64,000 nt of DNA from Rhizobium metallidurans (GTDB lineage: Bacteria; Pseudomonadota; Alphaproteobacteria; Rhizobiales; Rhizobiaceae). Shown piece after piece: positions 52,807-63,999 of this stretch (the first letter of the stretch is position 1; each line of letters starts with the position of its first letter). The translations under genes and the position numbers were made by a program. The stretch covers positions 124,001 to 188,000 of the forward strand of contig NZ_JACIDW010000005.1 in NCBI RefSeq assembly GCF_014196505.1, in the 5' to 3' direction. Below the pieces are notes generated by a model. It did no database searches, had not been told where the DNA came from, and saw only the letters and a list, made by a program, of their open reading frames with translations.

Positions 52807-55335
52807 ATGTTTATTGACAGGATTCTTTCCCGTTTCAGGATCAAGACCAAGGTCCTTATCTTCGTCTTGCCGTTTGTTTTAAGTATTTCCGCAGTTGGCT
52901 TCACCGGCCTTTACGCGTCCGGCCTGCTTCAGGGCCGAATGGAGATCTCCAACAGCGTCCTTCAGTCGCTGAGCGGCTTCAAGGATCTCTTCGGCTCCAT
53001 GGATGACTTTCTGCGTGTGACCAACGAGGAAGCACGCGACAAGCTTTACGCCGATGTCGCCACCCAGCATGCGACGCTCAACGCCACGCTGAAGCAGATC
53101 GGCGACAATGCCGGCCGCGCCAATTTGCAGGCCGCGACCGATGGAACCTCGCGCATCTCCGATACCGTCGGCAAGCTCTGGACCCTGCACGAACAGGAAG
53201 TCGCCCTGCGCAAGTCCATCGACGAAGCCCAGAAGGTGATGATCTCCAGCCGCTTCAACGTCAATTACGACGCCCAGCAGCTGCAGGAAAATATCCGCAA
53301 CGACGAAGGCAACGCCACCGCGACGCTGCGCGCCGCCGATCGGCTCCTGAAGGGCGGCGACGCTCTGGCGGCCGTGATGGCCGATTTCGGCAAGGCGCAG
53401 CTGCCGGCCGACAAGCTCAAGGTCGTCACCGACGCGTTCCCCGGCATCCTGAAAGCCCAGCGTCTGATCGAGATTTCCGTTCCGCAGAACCAGAAGAGCA
53501 TGACGCAGTCGCTGTCGCAGACGATCAGCGACGTGAAGGCGCAGGCGACCGCCGCCGACGCCGGCACCGATGAGGCGATCGCCAATCTCGGACGCCTGGT
53601 CTCGCGCTTCCGCCAGATGTCGACCTACACCCAGCTGACGGCGACGCAGATGATGCGGGCCGCCACGACCACCTTCGTCGAGCTCGACAGCCGCATCGCC
53701 CAGACGAATTCCGTACTGGAAGATACGCGACGCCTCGAAAGCGCGATCTATTCGCTGCAGCTGGTGCTCGGCGAATTCGCCGCCAAGCCCGACAAGGACA
53801 ACCGCGTCCGCCTGCAGCAGGAAATCGCCACGCTCGGCACCAACCTCAACACGTTGCTCGCCAGCGCCAAGGGCATGAATTTCGCCGAGGACATCGTCGC
53901 GGCGATGTCGCCGGCGCTTGCCTCCATGGCCAAGGATGCCGAGAGCCTCGTCGCCACCATCGACCAGCGCGTCGCCGACTTTGCCTCCGCCCGCCAGCAG
54001 CTGAACGCCGTCTGGGGCGAACTCACCGCCTTCGCCGAGCTGCAGAAGCAGACCGCCGGCGCCGAACGCACCCAGGCCAACGGCATCTCCGTTCTCACCA
54101 CCGGTCTTGGCATCCTGTTGTCCGTCGTCGGCGGCATCGCGTTGGTGCTGACCCTGCAGCGGCCGATCGGCCAGATCACGTCGGCGATGCGCCGCATCGC
54201 CGATGGCGCGCTCGACACCAGCATCAGCGGCGAGCAGCGTCATGACGAAATCGGCGACATGGCCCGCGCGCTCGGCATCTTCAAGGAAAACGCCATCTCC
54301 AAGATCCGTATCGAGGAGCAGAGCGACGAGGAGCGCGCCGCATCCGAGCACGAGCGCCAGCGCAACGACGCCGAAAAGCGCGAGATGGACCGCCAGATCG
54401 AATTCGCCGTCAACGCGCTTGCATCTGGTCTCGAGCGCATGTCGCAGGGCGACATCTCGACCACGATCGACACGCCCTTCATCGGCCGCCTCGAACAGCT
54501 TCGCCAGGATTTCAACGGCTCGATGATGCGCCTCCAGGCAACCATGAGCCAGATCCGCGACAACGTCGAGATGATCCAGGGCAACGGCAACCAGATGGCC
54601 CAGTCGGCCGAGGATCTCGCCAAGCGCACCGAAAACCAGGCCGCTTCGCTGGAAGAGACCGCCGCCGCCGTCGATCAGATCACCGTCACCGTGCGCTCGT
54701 CCGCCGAGCGCGCAAAGGAGGCCGATCAGGTCGTGCGCCAGGCCAAGCGCAGCGCCGACGACTCCGCCACCGTCGTCAGCAACGCGATCGACGCGATGGG
54801 CCGCATCGAGGAAGCCTCGCATCAGATCGAACAGATCATCGGCGTCATCGACGAGATCGCCTTCCAGACCAACCTTCTGGCATTGAACGCCGGTATCGAG
54901 GCCGCGCGCGCAGGTGAGGCAGGCAAGGGCTTTGCCGTGGTCGCCATGGAAGTCCGCGAACTGGCGCAGCGCTCCGCTGCCGCGGCCCAGGAGATCAAGG
55001 GGCTGATCAACAAGTCGACCAACGAGGTAAACTCCGGTTCGCAGTTCGTGCAGCAGACCGGCACGGTCCTGGCGAAGATCAGCACCCAGATCGTCGCCAT
55101 CAGCGAGCATGTCGAAGTCATCGCCCGCGCCAGCCACGATCAGTCCGGCGCGCTGCAGGAGGTCAACACGACCGTCAACCAGATGGACCAGATGACCCAG
55201 CAGAACGCCGCGATGGTCGAGGAGACCACGGCCGCCAGCCGCGAGCTTGCCAACGAGGCCGACGCTCTGCTCCAACTCGTCAGACAGTTCAAGATCGATA
55301 GCGGCAGCCAGGAGCGGGTCTACCGCGCCGCCTGA
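52807..55335 (+). CDS. Methyl-accepting chemotaxis protein with large helical sensor domain
   Basis: The order is: transmembrane segment 1 (about 15-35), periplasmic all-helical domain of about 390 residues (HBM-like), transmembrane segment 2 (about 430-455, LTTGLGILLSVVGGIALVLTLQRP), HAMP, then the signalling domain. The hairpin tip reads [21 protein letters not shown]. There is no C-terminal CheR-docking pentapeptide (it ends ERVYRAA). The frame opens at 52687, but the ATG at 52807 starts the usual charged tail before segment 1. Ligand unknown. It is followed by a paralogous receptor. Confidence 0.9.
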   Translation: MFIDRILSRFRIKTKVLIFVLPFVLSISAVGFTGLYASGLLQGRMEISNSVLQSLSGFKDLFGSMDDFLRVTNEEARDKLYADVATQHATLNATLKQIGDNAGRANLQAATDGTSRISDTVGKLWTLHEQEVALRKSIDEAQKVMISSRFNVNYDAQQLQENIRNDEGNATATLRAADRLLKGGDALAAVMADFGKAQLPADKLKVVTDAFPGILKAQRLIEISVPQNQKSMTQSLSQTISDVKAQATAADAGTDEAIANLGRLVSRFRQMSTYTQLTATQMMRAATTTFVELDSRIAQTNSVLEDTRRLESAIYSLQLVLGEFAAKPDKDNRVRLQQEIATLGTNLNTLLASAKGMNFAEDIVAAMSPALASMAKDAESLVATIDQRVADFASARQQLNAVWGELTAFAELQKQTAGAERTQANGISVLTTGLGILLSVVGGIALVLTLQRPIGQITSAMRRIADGALDTSISGEQRHDEIGDMARALGIFKENAISKIRIEEQSDEERAASEHERQRNDAEKREMDRQIEFAVNALASGLERMSQGDISTTIDTPFIGRLEQLRQDFNGSMMRLQATMSQIRDNVEMIQGNGNQMAQSAEDLAKRTENQAASLEETAAAVDQITVTVRSSAERAKEADQVVRQAKRSADDSATVVSNAIDAMGRIEEASHQIEQIIGVIDEIAFQTNLLALNAGIEAARAGEAGKGFAVVAMEVRELAQRSAAAAQEIKGLINKSTNEVNSGSQFVQQTGTVLAKISTQIVAISEHVEVIARASHDQSGALQEVNTTVNQMDQMTQQNAAMVEETTAASRELANEADALLQLVRQFKIDSGSQERVYRAA

Positions 55336-55357
55336 TCGCGCCCATCATATTCGAAAA

Positions 55358-55394
55358 ACATGCGATGGCTCCGGAAACGGAGCCATTTGCATGT
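55358..55394 (+). terminator. Hairpin after the first chemoreceptor gene
   Basis: ATGGCTCCG/CGGAGCCAT (55365-55373 with 55378-55386, GAAA tetraloop) is extended by ACATGC/GCATGT outside. A perfect T-run is lacking, but location and stability suggest a terminator. Confidence 0.6.
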
Positions 55395-55528
55395 CGTTCA
55401 GTGGGCGGATGCAGGAAATTACCCGTGCATTCTTGCTGCTCAAAGCATGATATTCGTCAGTTTCGCTGCAATTTATCTTAAAACTTTCCGATTAATTTCG
55501 CCCCGGATTATACGTCAGGGGTGTTTCT

Positions 55529-57379
55529 ATGCTTCATTTCTTCTCAGCTTCTATTGTCCGGCAAATCGTCGCGATTACGATTGCTCTTCTTGTCTTCAGC
55601 ACGGCTTCGATTGTTTCTGTAACATACTACAATCTTGGCGCGTATGTCATGACCAGCGCGGTCACCGACGCCAAGGACGCCAGCCGCGCCATGGCGGTGC
55701 TCTACGCGGCCGGCGATCCGGCGGCGAAGGTCGATGTTCGCGACAACAAGCTCGTCGCCGTTAGCGAAGAGAAGCTGCCATCGTCGCTCGGCGACCACGC
55801 CCTTGTCGATCGCACCGCCGCTTCCATCGCCGGCTACGCCACGGTGTTCGAGCGTCAGGGCGGCGACTATGTCCGCGTCTCGACGAACGTGAAGAAGGAA
55901 AACGGCGAGCGCGCCGTTGGCACCAAGCTCGCCGCCGATCATCCGGCGCAGGCGGCTCTTGCCAAGGGTGAAGCCTATTACGGCCCGGCCGATCTCTTCG
56001 GCAAGAAGTTCATGACCGGATATTTCCCGGTCAAGAGCAGCGCGGGCTCCACCGTCGGCGTCCTCTTTATCGGCATCCCGATGGAAGTCTACTACAGCAG
56101 CCTGCAGCAGCTCCTGACCCTGGTCGTCGGCGTTGGTCTCGCCGTCCTGCTGATCGTCGGCATCATCGCCTATGTCGCGATCCGCGCCACGATCCGCCCG
56201 CTCGAAACCCTGACAGGCGCCATCAACACGATCTCCTCGGGCAATCTCGATACGAAGATCCCCTGCACCGACAAGGAGAACGAGTTCGGCGCGATCGGCA
56301 AGGCGCTGGCCCTGTTCCAGGACGGCGCCCGCGCCCGGCTCACGCTGGAAACGCAGGCGGCCGAGCAGCGCGCCCTGAGCGACGAGGAACGCAGCCGCAA
56401 CGACGCCGAAAAGCGCACGCTCGACGATCAGATCCAGTTTGCCGTCAGTGAACTCGCCGCCGGCCTCGGCCGCCTGTCGCGTGGCGACGTCTCGGAAATG
56501 ATCAGCACCCCGTTCGTCGGCCGGCTCGAGCAGCTGCGGGTGGATTTCAACGCCTCGCTCGAACGCCTGCAGGATACGCTCTCGCGCATCCGCGACAACG
56601 CGACGACCATCCACCGCAATTCCGGCTCCATGCTCGCATCGGCTGACGAGCTTTCCAAGCGCACCGAGGCGCAGGCCGCCAGCCTGGAGGAAACCGCCGC
56701 GGCCGTCGAGGAAATCACCGTTACCGTCCGCTCGTCGGCCGAACGCGCCCGCGAGGCAAACAGCGCCGTCATCGTCACCAAGAAGACGGCGGACAGCTCG
56801 AGTGTCGTGGTCGGCGATACCGTCGCCGCGATGGACCGCATCGAAGCAGCCTCCAAGCAGATCGAACAGATCATCGAGGTCATCGACGACATCGCCTTCC
56901 AGACCAACCTTCTGGCGCTGAACGCGGGCATCGAGGCGGCACGCGCCGGTGAGGCCGGCAAGGGCTTTGCCGTCGTCGCCATGGAAGTGCGCGAACTCGC
57001 TCAGCGCTCGGCCGATGCCGCGCGTGAGATCAAGAGCCTGATCGAGACCTCGACCAGGGAAGTCGCGGCTGGCTCCGGTCTCGTGCAGAAGACGGGGGCG
57101 GTTCTCGCCTCGATCAGCAGCGAGATTATCGCGATCAGCAAGCACGTCGAGACCATCGCCACCGCCAGCGCCGACCAGTCGGCGGCCCTGCAGGAAGTCA
57201 ACAGCTCCGTCAACGCGATGGATCAGATGACGCAGAAGAACGCGGCGATGGTCGAAGATACGACCGGCCAGAGCCGCCAGCTGGCAAGCGAAGCCGACGC
57301 GCTCATGTCGCTGATCCAGCAGTTCCGCATCGATGCGTCTTCGGCCCCGCAGCAGGTTCGTATGCGCGACGCCGCCTGA
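55529..57379 (+). CDS. Methyl-accepting chemotaxis protein with single-Cache sensor
   Basis: The receptor has 616 residues. Transmembrane segment 1 (about 9-32) is followed by a periplasmic sensor of about 150 residues with [20 protein letters not shown] and [17 protein letters not shown], the look of an sCache_3-type domain. Segment 2 (about 190-215), HAMP and a signalling tip nearly identical to that of the preceding receptor follow. It ends RMRDAA without a CheR pentapeptide. Small metabolites are probable ligands; none can be named. Confidence 0.9.
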   Translation: MLHFFSASIVRQIVAITIALLVFSTASIVSVTYYNLGAYVMTSAVTDAKDASRAMAVLYAAGDPAAKVDVRDNKLVAVSEEKLPSSLGDHALVDRTAASIAGYATVFERQGGDYVRVSTNVKKENGERAVGTKLAADHPAQAALAKGEAYYGPADLFGKKFMTGYFPVKSSAGSTVGVLFIGIPMEVYYSSLQQLLTLVVGVGLAVLLIVGIIAYVAIRATIRPLETLTGAINTISSGNLDTKIPCTDKENEFGAIGKALALFQDGARARLTLETQAAEQRALSDEERSRNDAEKRTLDDQIQFAVSELAAGLGRLSRGDVSEMISTPFVGRLEQLRVDFNASLERLQDTLSRIRDNATTIHRNSGSMLASADELSKRTEAQAASLEETAAAVEEITVTVRSSAERAREANSAVIVTKKTADSSSVVVGDTVAAMDRIEAASKQIEQIIEVIDDIAFQTNLLALNAGIEAARAGEAGKGFAVVAMEVRELAQRSADAAREIKSLIETSTREVAAGSGLVQKTGAVLASISSEIIAISKHVETIATASADQSAALQEVNSSVNAMDQMTQKNAAMVEDTTGQSRQLASEADALMSLIQQFRIDASSAPQQVRMRDAA

Positions 57380-57406
57380 TCGCCTTGCTGTCAGGTTTCA
57401 TCATCG

Positions 57407-57435
57407 AAGGGTCGCCCGTCGGGCGGCCCTTTTTC
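57407..57435 (+). terminator. Terminator after the second chemoreceptor gene
   Basis: AAGGGTCGCCC (57407-57417) pairs with GGGCGGCCCTT (57421-57431, one G-U), loop GTC, followed by five T. Confidence 0.85.
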
Positions 57436-57463
57436 GTTCGGAACAGGGCGGATTTGGGGCTGG

Positions 57464-57700
57464 TCAGCTCCGGCCCGCGACGATGACCGGGATCAACAGA
57501 TCCCCCCAGTTGCCATCGCCGCCGTGATGGCGGGCCGAGCGGACGATCTCGACCGAAACGCCGGCATCGACCGCCTTCATGACCGACTGGTTCAGCCGGT
57601 GCAGGTCGTTGGCGAGCATGCGGATCATGCCTTGCTGATCCGGCGTCATGCTGGTGGATTGTTCCTCGGCGCGTTCCTTGACGCGTGCAAGCGTGGGCAT
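57464..57700 (-). CDS. Small protein of unknown function next to aceA (78 aa)
   Basis: I do not recognise a family. The ORF is short but has a strong GGAGGAG site 7 nt before the ATG. The protein is mainly helical and charged (TPDQQGMIRMLANDLHRLNQ) with a C-terminal GDGNWGDLLIPVIVAG. It lies 24 nt downstream of aceA on the same strand, so it is probably cotranscribed with isocitrate lyase. Confidence 0.7.
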   Translation of the reverse strand: MPTLARVKERAEEQSTSMTPDQQGMIRMLANDLHRLNQSVMKAVDAGVSVEIVRSARHHGGDGNWGDLLIPVIVAGRS

Positions 57701-57724
57701 GGCTTTCTCCTCCTTCGGTTGACG

Positions 57725-59014
<1,290 letters not shown>

Positions 59015-59060
59015 GTCTTCCTCCCTGCATAACATCATGGCCGGTCTGGCTGATTGACAG

Positions 59061-59182
59061 GATTTACAAGTCAGCAGGAAATGGCCAGAGTTATCTGGAG
59101 AAGTGCGATGGAATAGGGGTCGCGATGCAAAGAACGTGACAAGTTGCGTCAGTAAATTTGTCAAGTTTTGTAAATTCTGTGA
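59061..59182. promoter_or_regulatory. Repeated operator-like motifs between aceA and its divergent regulator
   Basis: GTAAATT occurs at 59152 and again at 59170 (18 bp apart). Each is preceded by TG(A/T)CAAGTT within a larger imperfect direct repeat (59137 and 59159). A third TTGTAAATC is on the minus strand at 59061-59070. The AT-rich core in a GC-rich genome suggests binding sites for the HTH regulator encoded at 59210. Confidence 0.55.
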
Positions 59183-59209
59183 CCCGGATACTCTGTAAAG
59201 GATTGTCAC

Positions 59210-60619
59210 ATGGCTGAGCGCAAGGTGTTTGCCGGTCCCAGGGTTCGCCGCATCCGAAACGGTCTCGGCGTCACGCAGGCGGCCATGGCCGGGGCGCTGG
59301 AGATCTCGCCGTCCTATCTCAATCTGATCGAGCGCAACCAGCGCCCGCTGACCGTCCAGCTGCTGCTGAAGCTTGCGGCGGTCTACAAGGTCGATCTGGA
59401 GGAGCTGCGCGCCGAAAGCGGCGGCAGCTTGGGCCAGTTGAAGGAAGTCTTCGCCGATCCGCTGTTATCCGGCGAGCTGCCGGGCGATCAGGAACTGGTC
59501 GAAGTCGCGGAAGCGGCGCCTAATGCGGCAAGTGGCGTCATCAAGCTCTACCGCGCCTACAAGGAGCAGGCCGCGCGCCTCTCCGATCTAACCTTGCTCA
59601 GCGCCGGCGAGGGGCAGGTGCCGCTGTCGGGCGCGCGGCTGCCGGCCGATGAGGTGCGCGATGTGCTGGAACGCCGCTCGGCCTATTTCCCGCGCATCGA
59701 GACGGCGGCCGAGGCGTTCCTGCATGCGCTCGCCGATCCCCGCGATATCATCTCGACGTTCAAGGAGTGGCTGCGCGCCGAGCGCGGCATCGGCGTTCGC
59801 GTTCTGCCCATCCACGTCATGCCGGATCTGCGCCGCCGTTTCGATCGTCACTCCATGCGGCTGTTCATTTCCGAGCGCCTGTCGCCGGCCGATCAGGCGC
59901 AGGAGATCGCCATCGAAGTCGCGACGCTGGCGCTGCGCGAGGCGATCCTGGGCGAGCTCGAAGGCCTGATGCTGTCCGCCGAGGAGGCGAGGCGCATCGC
60001 CCGCTTCGAGCTCGCGCGCTATGCGGCACTGGCGCTGACGATGCCCTACGCGCCCTTCCTCGCCGCTGCCCAGGCGGCTTTCTACGACATCGATATCCTG
60101 CGCGTCCGCTTCAACGTCTCCTTCGCGCAGGCCGCAACCCGGCTGACCATGCTGCAGCGCCCCGGCGCCTCGGCGGTCGCCTTCTTCACGATGGAAATCG
60201 ACGGCGCCGGCCACCGGCTGCGGCGCGCCGGATCGCAGGGCTTCCCGCATCGGCGCTTCGGCGGCGACTGTCCGAAGCTCAACGTTCATGTCGCGCTCCT
60301 CCAGCCCGGGCAGATTCTGGCCGAGACGGTCGAGATGCCGGACGGTGCCCGCTATCTCACCATATCGCGAACGCTGGAGGGACCGAACGCGCCGTTCGGG
60401 GAGCGCGTCCGCCGCACCGCGCTTCTCGTCGGTTGTGATGCCTCGGCCGGTGAGGGAACGGTCTACGGTCAGGCGGTCTCCACGCAAAAGGCGATCACGG
60501 CGGGCTCCGGCTGTCGTCTTTGCGAAAGGCGCGGCTGTCTCTCGCGCGCCGAGCCGCCCGTCACGAGGCCGCTGGGGCTCGATGAGATGGTCTCGGGCCT
60601 CAGCAGCTTCGACGTCTAG
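59210..60619 (+). CDS. XRE-family regulator of RamB/ScfR type, probable aceA regulator
   Basis: The 469 residues comprise an N-terminal HTH ([27 protein letters not shown]), a middle helical and IrrE/M78-like region, and a C-terminal DUF2083 domain with conserved Cys ([29 protein letters not shown]). These proteins control acetate and short-chain fatty-acid metabolism; RamB of Corynebacterium controls aceA. The divergent position supports control of the adjacent aceA. Activator or repressor action cannot be told from sequence. Confidence 0.88.
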   Translation: MAERKVFAGPRVRRIRNGLGVTQAAMAGALEISPSYLNLIERNQRPLTVQLLLKLAAVYKVDLEELRAESGGSLGQLKEVFADPLLSGELPGDQELVEVAEAAPNAASGVIKLYRAYKEQAARLSDLTLLSAGEGQVPLSGARLPADEVRDVLERRSAYFPRIETAAEAFLHALADPRDIISTFKEWLRAERGIGVRVLPIHVMPDLRRRFDRHSMRLFISERLSPADQAQEIAIEVATLALREAILGELEGLMLSAEEARRIARFELARYAALALTMPYAPFLAAAQAAFYDIDILRVRFNVSFAQAATRLTMLQRPGASAVAFFTMEIDGAGHRLRRAGSQGFPHRRFGGDCPKLNVHVALLQPGQILAETVEMPDGARYLTISRTLEGPNAPFGERVRRTALLVGCDASAGEGTVYGQAVSTQKAITAGSGCRLCERRGCLSRAEPPVTRPLGLDEMVSGLSSFDV

Positions 60620-60761
60620 CTACTGTGTCTCGTCAGGGCGAAATCATTGAGAGTGCAGGATTTTGCGCTTGTCGGCTTCGGAAATCCTTTCTAGTCTGCA
60701 ACCAAAACCAGAGGGAGGGCAGCCGCGGAAAACGATGCCCAAACAAAAAGCAGGAGATAGC

Positions 60762-61859
60762 ATGAGGTCAATTCTCGTTAAGCTCGCGGCCACAGCTCTC
60801 GTGGCGGGGCTTTCGGCCACGCCGTCCGTTGCCGATGATCGCGTCGTCAACGTCTACAACTGGTCCGATTACATCGACAGTTCCATCCTCGAGGATTTCA
60901 CCAAGGAAACCGGCATCAAGGTGGTCTACGACACCTTCGACAGCAACGAGACGCTGGAAGCCAAGCTTCTGGCCGGCGGCACGGGCTACGACGTCGTGGT
61001 GCCGACCGTCTCCTTCATGCAGCGCCAGATCGCCGCCGGCGTCTATCAGAAGCTCGACAAGTCGAAGCTGCCAAACCTCGTCAACATGTGGGACGTGGTG
61101 ATGAAGGGCGTCGCTTCCTTCGATCCGGGCAATGAGTACAGCGTCGATTACATGTGGGGCACCACGGGTATCGGCTACAATGTCGACAAGGTGAAGGCGG
61201 CGCTCGGCACCGATGAGAAGCCCAATTGGGATGCGCTCTTCGATCCCGCCAAGGCCGCCAAGCTCAAGGATTGCGGCATCTACATGCTGGACTCTCCGAC
61301 CGACGTCATCCCCTCCGTGCTCGCCTATCTCGGTCTCGATCCGAACAGCACGAAGACCGAAGACCTGAAGAAGGCGCAGGAAGTGCTGCTGTCCGTTCGC
61401 CCCTACGTGCGCAAGTTCCACTCGTCGGAATACATCAGCGCGCTTGCCAATGGCGACATCTGCATCGCGCTCGGCTTCTCCGGCGACGTCTTCCAGGCCC
61501 GCGACCGCGCCACCGAAGCCAATGCCGGCGTCAAGGTCGATTACTCGGTGCCGAACCAGGGCGCGCAGATCTTCTTCGACGTCTTCGGTATCCCGAAGGA
61601 TGCGCAGCATGTCGAGGAAGCGCACGCTTTCATCAACTACATGATGAAGCCCGAGGTTGCCGCCAAGGCATCGAACTACGTCTTCTACGCCAACGGCAAC
61701 AAGGCCTCGCAGCCGCTCCTGGACAAGGCGGTGATCGACGACACGGCAATCTATCCGACGCCGGAGGTCATGGCGAAGCTCTTCACCGTCCCGCCGCTTG
61801 ATGCGAAAGCGCAGCGTGCCGTGACGCGACTGTGGACGACGGTCGTCACCGGTCAGTAA
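60762..61859 (+). CDS. potF: PotF-type putrescine ABC transporter binding protein
   Basis: This is a periplasmic binding protein of 365 residues. The signal peptide (LVKLAATALVAGLSATPSVA) is followed by VVNVYNWSDYIDSSILEDF, the usual start of PotD/PotF. The ATG at 60762 is chosen because GGAG lies 7 nt upstream and the signal peptide then begins correctly. An earlier ATG at 60735 is possible. A terminator-like hairpin follows the gene. Confidence 0.88.
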   Translation: MRSILVKLAATALVAGLSATPSVADDRVVNVYNWSDYIDSSILEDFTKETGIKVVYDTFDSNETLEAKLLAGGTGYDVVVPTVSFMQRQIAAGVYQKLDKSKLPNLVNMWDVVMKGVASFDPGNEYSVDYMWGTTGIGYNVDKVKAALGTDEKPNWDALFDPAKAAKLKDCGIYMLDSPTDVIPSVLAYLGLDPNSTKTEDLKKAQEVLLSVRPYVRKFHSSEYISALANGDICIALGFSGDVFQARDRATEANAGVKVDYSVPNQGAQIFFDVFGIPKDAQHVEEAHAFINYMMKPEVAAKASNYVFYANGNKASQPLLDKAVIDDTAIYPTPEVMAKLFTVPPLDAKAQRAVTRLWTTVVTGQ

Positions 61860-61869
61860 TGCACTGATC

Positions 61870-61902
61870 TGCCCGAACCATCAGGTTCGGGCATTTCTTT
61901 TC
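61870..61902 (+). terminator. Attenuating hairpin between potF and potG
   Basis: TGCCCGAACC (61870-61879) pairs perfectly with GGTTCGGGCA (61884-61893), loop ATCA, then a T-rich tract. It is placed after the binding-protein gene and before the ATPase gene, so it probably reduces downstream expression rather than ending the operon. Confidence 0.8.
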
Positions 61903-61940
61903 GTGGCGCATCGGATCAGGTCAGTTTTCGGGGAAAAATC

Positions 61941-63083
61941 ATGAAGTCACTCGGCAATATTCGCCGTTCCTTTGCGCCTTGGGCCGATCCGGCCGCCAAG
62001 CCGTTCATCTCGGTCAAGAACGTCACCAAGCGCTTCGGTGATTTCACCGCCGTCGACGACCTGTCGCTCAATATCTACCACCGTGAGTTCTTCGCGCTGC
62101 TCGGCGCTTCGGGTTGCGGCAAGTCCACGCTGCTGCGCATGCTGGCCGGTTTCGAGCAGCCGACCTCGGGCGAGATCATCCTCGACGGCACGGACCTTGC
62201 CGGAACCCCGCCCTACAAGCGGCCCGTCAACATGATGTTCCAGTCCTACGCGCTCTTCCCGCACATGACGGTCGAAAAGAACATCGCCTTCGGCCTCCGC
62301 CAGGATGGCATGGGCAAGGACGAGATCGGCGAACGCGTGCTGCAGATGCTGAAGATGGTGAAGCTGGAGAAATTCGCTTCCCGCAAGCCGAACCAGCTTT
62401 CCGGCGGCCAGCGCCAGCGCGTGGCGCTCGCCCGCTCGCTTGCCAAGCGCCCGAAGGTGCTGCTGCTGGACGAACCGCTTGGCGCGCTCGACAAGAAGCT
62501 GCGCGAGGAAACCCAGTTCGAGCTGATGGACCTGCAGCAGAACCTCGGTCTCACCTTCGTCGTCGTCACCCACGACCAGGAAGAGGCGATGACCATGGCC
62601 GACCGTATCGCGGTCATGAGCCACGGCAAGGTCGTCCAGGTGGCGACGCCGGCCGAGATCTACGAGGCGCCCAACTGCCGCTTCGTGGCCGATTTCATCG
62701 GCGACGTGAACATTTTCGACGGCAAGGTCACGGCGTCTAATGCCAACGGCGTCGAGATGTCTGTCGACGAGAACCTGACCATCAGGCTGTCGGGCGCCGA
62801 GCCCCTGGCCGTCGGCAGCACCGCCGGGTTCGCCATCCGCCCCGAAAAGCTGAGGGTCAGCCGCACGCCGCCGGCCAATCCCCGCATCAACGCCGCCTCG
62901 GGCGAGCTCTGGGACATCGGCTATCTCGGCGACATGACCGTCTTCCATGTGAAGCTGAAAAGCGGCAAGGTCGTCAAGGCGTCGTCGCTGAACGCGCAGC
63001 GCGCGGTCGATGATCCCTTCGTCTACGATCAGGAAGTCTGGGTCACCTTCGCCGAGGACGCCGGCGTTCTGTTGAAGGATTGA
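61941..63083 (+). CDS. potG: PotG-type putrescine ABC transporter ATPase
   Basis: The 380-residue ATPase has Walker A GASGCGKST, Q-loop FQSYALFPHMT, signature LSGGQRQRVALARS, Walker B VLLLDEPLGALD and a C-terminal TOBE domain. It lies 81 nt after potF and 4 nt before potH, in a polyamine uptake operon. Confidence 0.92.
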   Translation: MKSLGNIRRSFAPWADPAAKPFISVKNVTKRFGDFTAVDDLSLNIYHREFFALLGASGCGKSTLLRMLAGFEQPTSGEIILDGTDLAGTPPYKRPVNMMFQSYALFPHMTVEKNIAFGLRQDGMGKDEIGERVLQMLKMVKLEKFASRKPNQLSGGQRQRVALARSLAKRPKVLLLDEPLGALDKKLREETQFELMDLQQNLGLTFVVVTHDQEEAMTMADRIAVMSHGKVVQVATPAEIYEAPNCRFVADFIGDVNIFDGKVTASNANGVEMSVDENLTIRLSGAEPLAVGSTAGFAIRPEKLRVSRTPPANPRINAASGELWDIGYLGDMTVFHVKLKSGKVVKASSLNAQRAVDDPFVYDQEVWVTFAEDAGVLLKD

Positions 63084-63087
63084 TGCT

Positions 63088-63999
63088 ATGGGCAAGCTCG
63101 GATCATCGGTCTACAACCGCCTCGTCATCATCATTCCATACGTCTGGCTGCTGCTCTTCTTTCTGGCGCCGTTCTTCATCGTTTTCCGCATTTCGCTGTC
63201 GACGACGGCGATCGCCATGCCGCCCTATGATCCGGCCTTCTCATTCTCCGACAGCTGGGCGGACGTATGGGACAAGATCGCCACCTTCTCCTTCGACAAT
63301 TACAGCTACCTGATCGACGACCCGCTCTATTTCAACGCCTATGTCTCCAGCGTCACCATCGCCGGCATCTCGACGCTGCTGACGCTGTTGATCGCCTATC
63401 CGATCGCCTATGGCATGGCGAATGCGCCGCGCAGCATCCGGCCGACGCTGCTGATGCTGGTCATCCTGCCGTTCTGGACAAGCTTCCTGATCCGCGTCTA
63501 CGCCTGGATCGCCATCCTGAAACCGGAAGGGCTGCTGAACCAGCTACTGATCTCGCTGAACATCATCGACAGTCCGCTGATCATCCTCAATACCAACATC
63601 GCGGTCTATATCGGCATCGTCTATTCCTATCTGCCCTTCATGGTGCTGCCGCTCTATTCCTCGCTGGAGAAGATGGACGGCACGTTGATCGAGGCGGCGC
63701 AGGATCTCGGCTGCCCGCCCATATCGGCCTTCTGGCGCGTCACTTTCCCCCTGTCGCTGCCGGGTGTCGTCGCCGGCTGCATGCTGGTCTTCATTCCCGC
63801 CGTCGGCGAGTTCGTCATCCCCGATCTGCTCGGCGGATCGCAGACGCTGATGATCGGCAAGACGCTGTGGAACGAGTTCAATTCCAACCGCGACTGGCCG
63901 GTATCCTCGGCCGTGGCCACCATCCTGCTCCTCATTCTGGTGATCCCCATCGTGTTCTTCCAGAATGTGCAGGCCAAGGCCGACGAGCAGGGGAGATAG
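63088..63999 (+). CDS. potH: PotH-type putrescine ABC transporter permease
   Basis: The permease has 303 residues and about six membrane segments. The N-terminal segment is followed by a periplasmic loop of about 50 residues, and the EAA loop reads GTLIEAAQDLGCPPISAFWRV. The stop lies one base before the window end. The partner permease potI is expected just outside. Confidence 0.92.
   Translation: MGKLGSSVYNRLVIIIPYVWLLLFFLAPFFIVFRISLSTTAIAMPPYDPAFSFSDSWADVWDKIATFSFDNYSYLIDDPLYFNAYVSSVTIAGISTLLTLLIAYPIAYGMANAPRSIRPTLLMLVILPFWTSFLIRVYAWIAILKPEGLLNQLLISLNIIDSPLIILNTNIAVYIGIVYSYLPFMVLPLYSSLEKMDGTLIEAAQDLGCPPISAFWRVTFPLSLPGVVAGCMLVFIPAVGEFVIPDLLGGSQTLMIGKTLWNEFNSNRDWPVSSAVATILLLILVIPIVFFQNVQAKADEQGR

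Noticed and set aside
52879-55275. 798-codon open frame antisense to the first chemoreceptor gene
   Set aside because: It is Gly/Asp/His/Arg-rich translation typical of the complement of GC-rich coding DNA. It has no ribosome-binding site or recognisable domain, and the plus strand clearly encodes a receptor.
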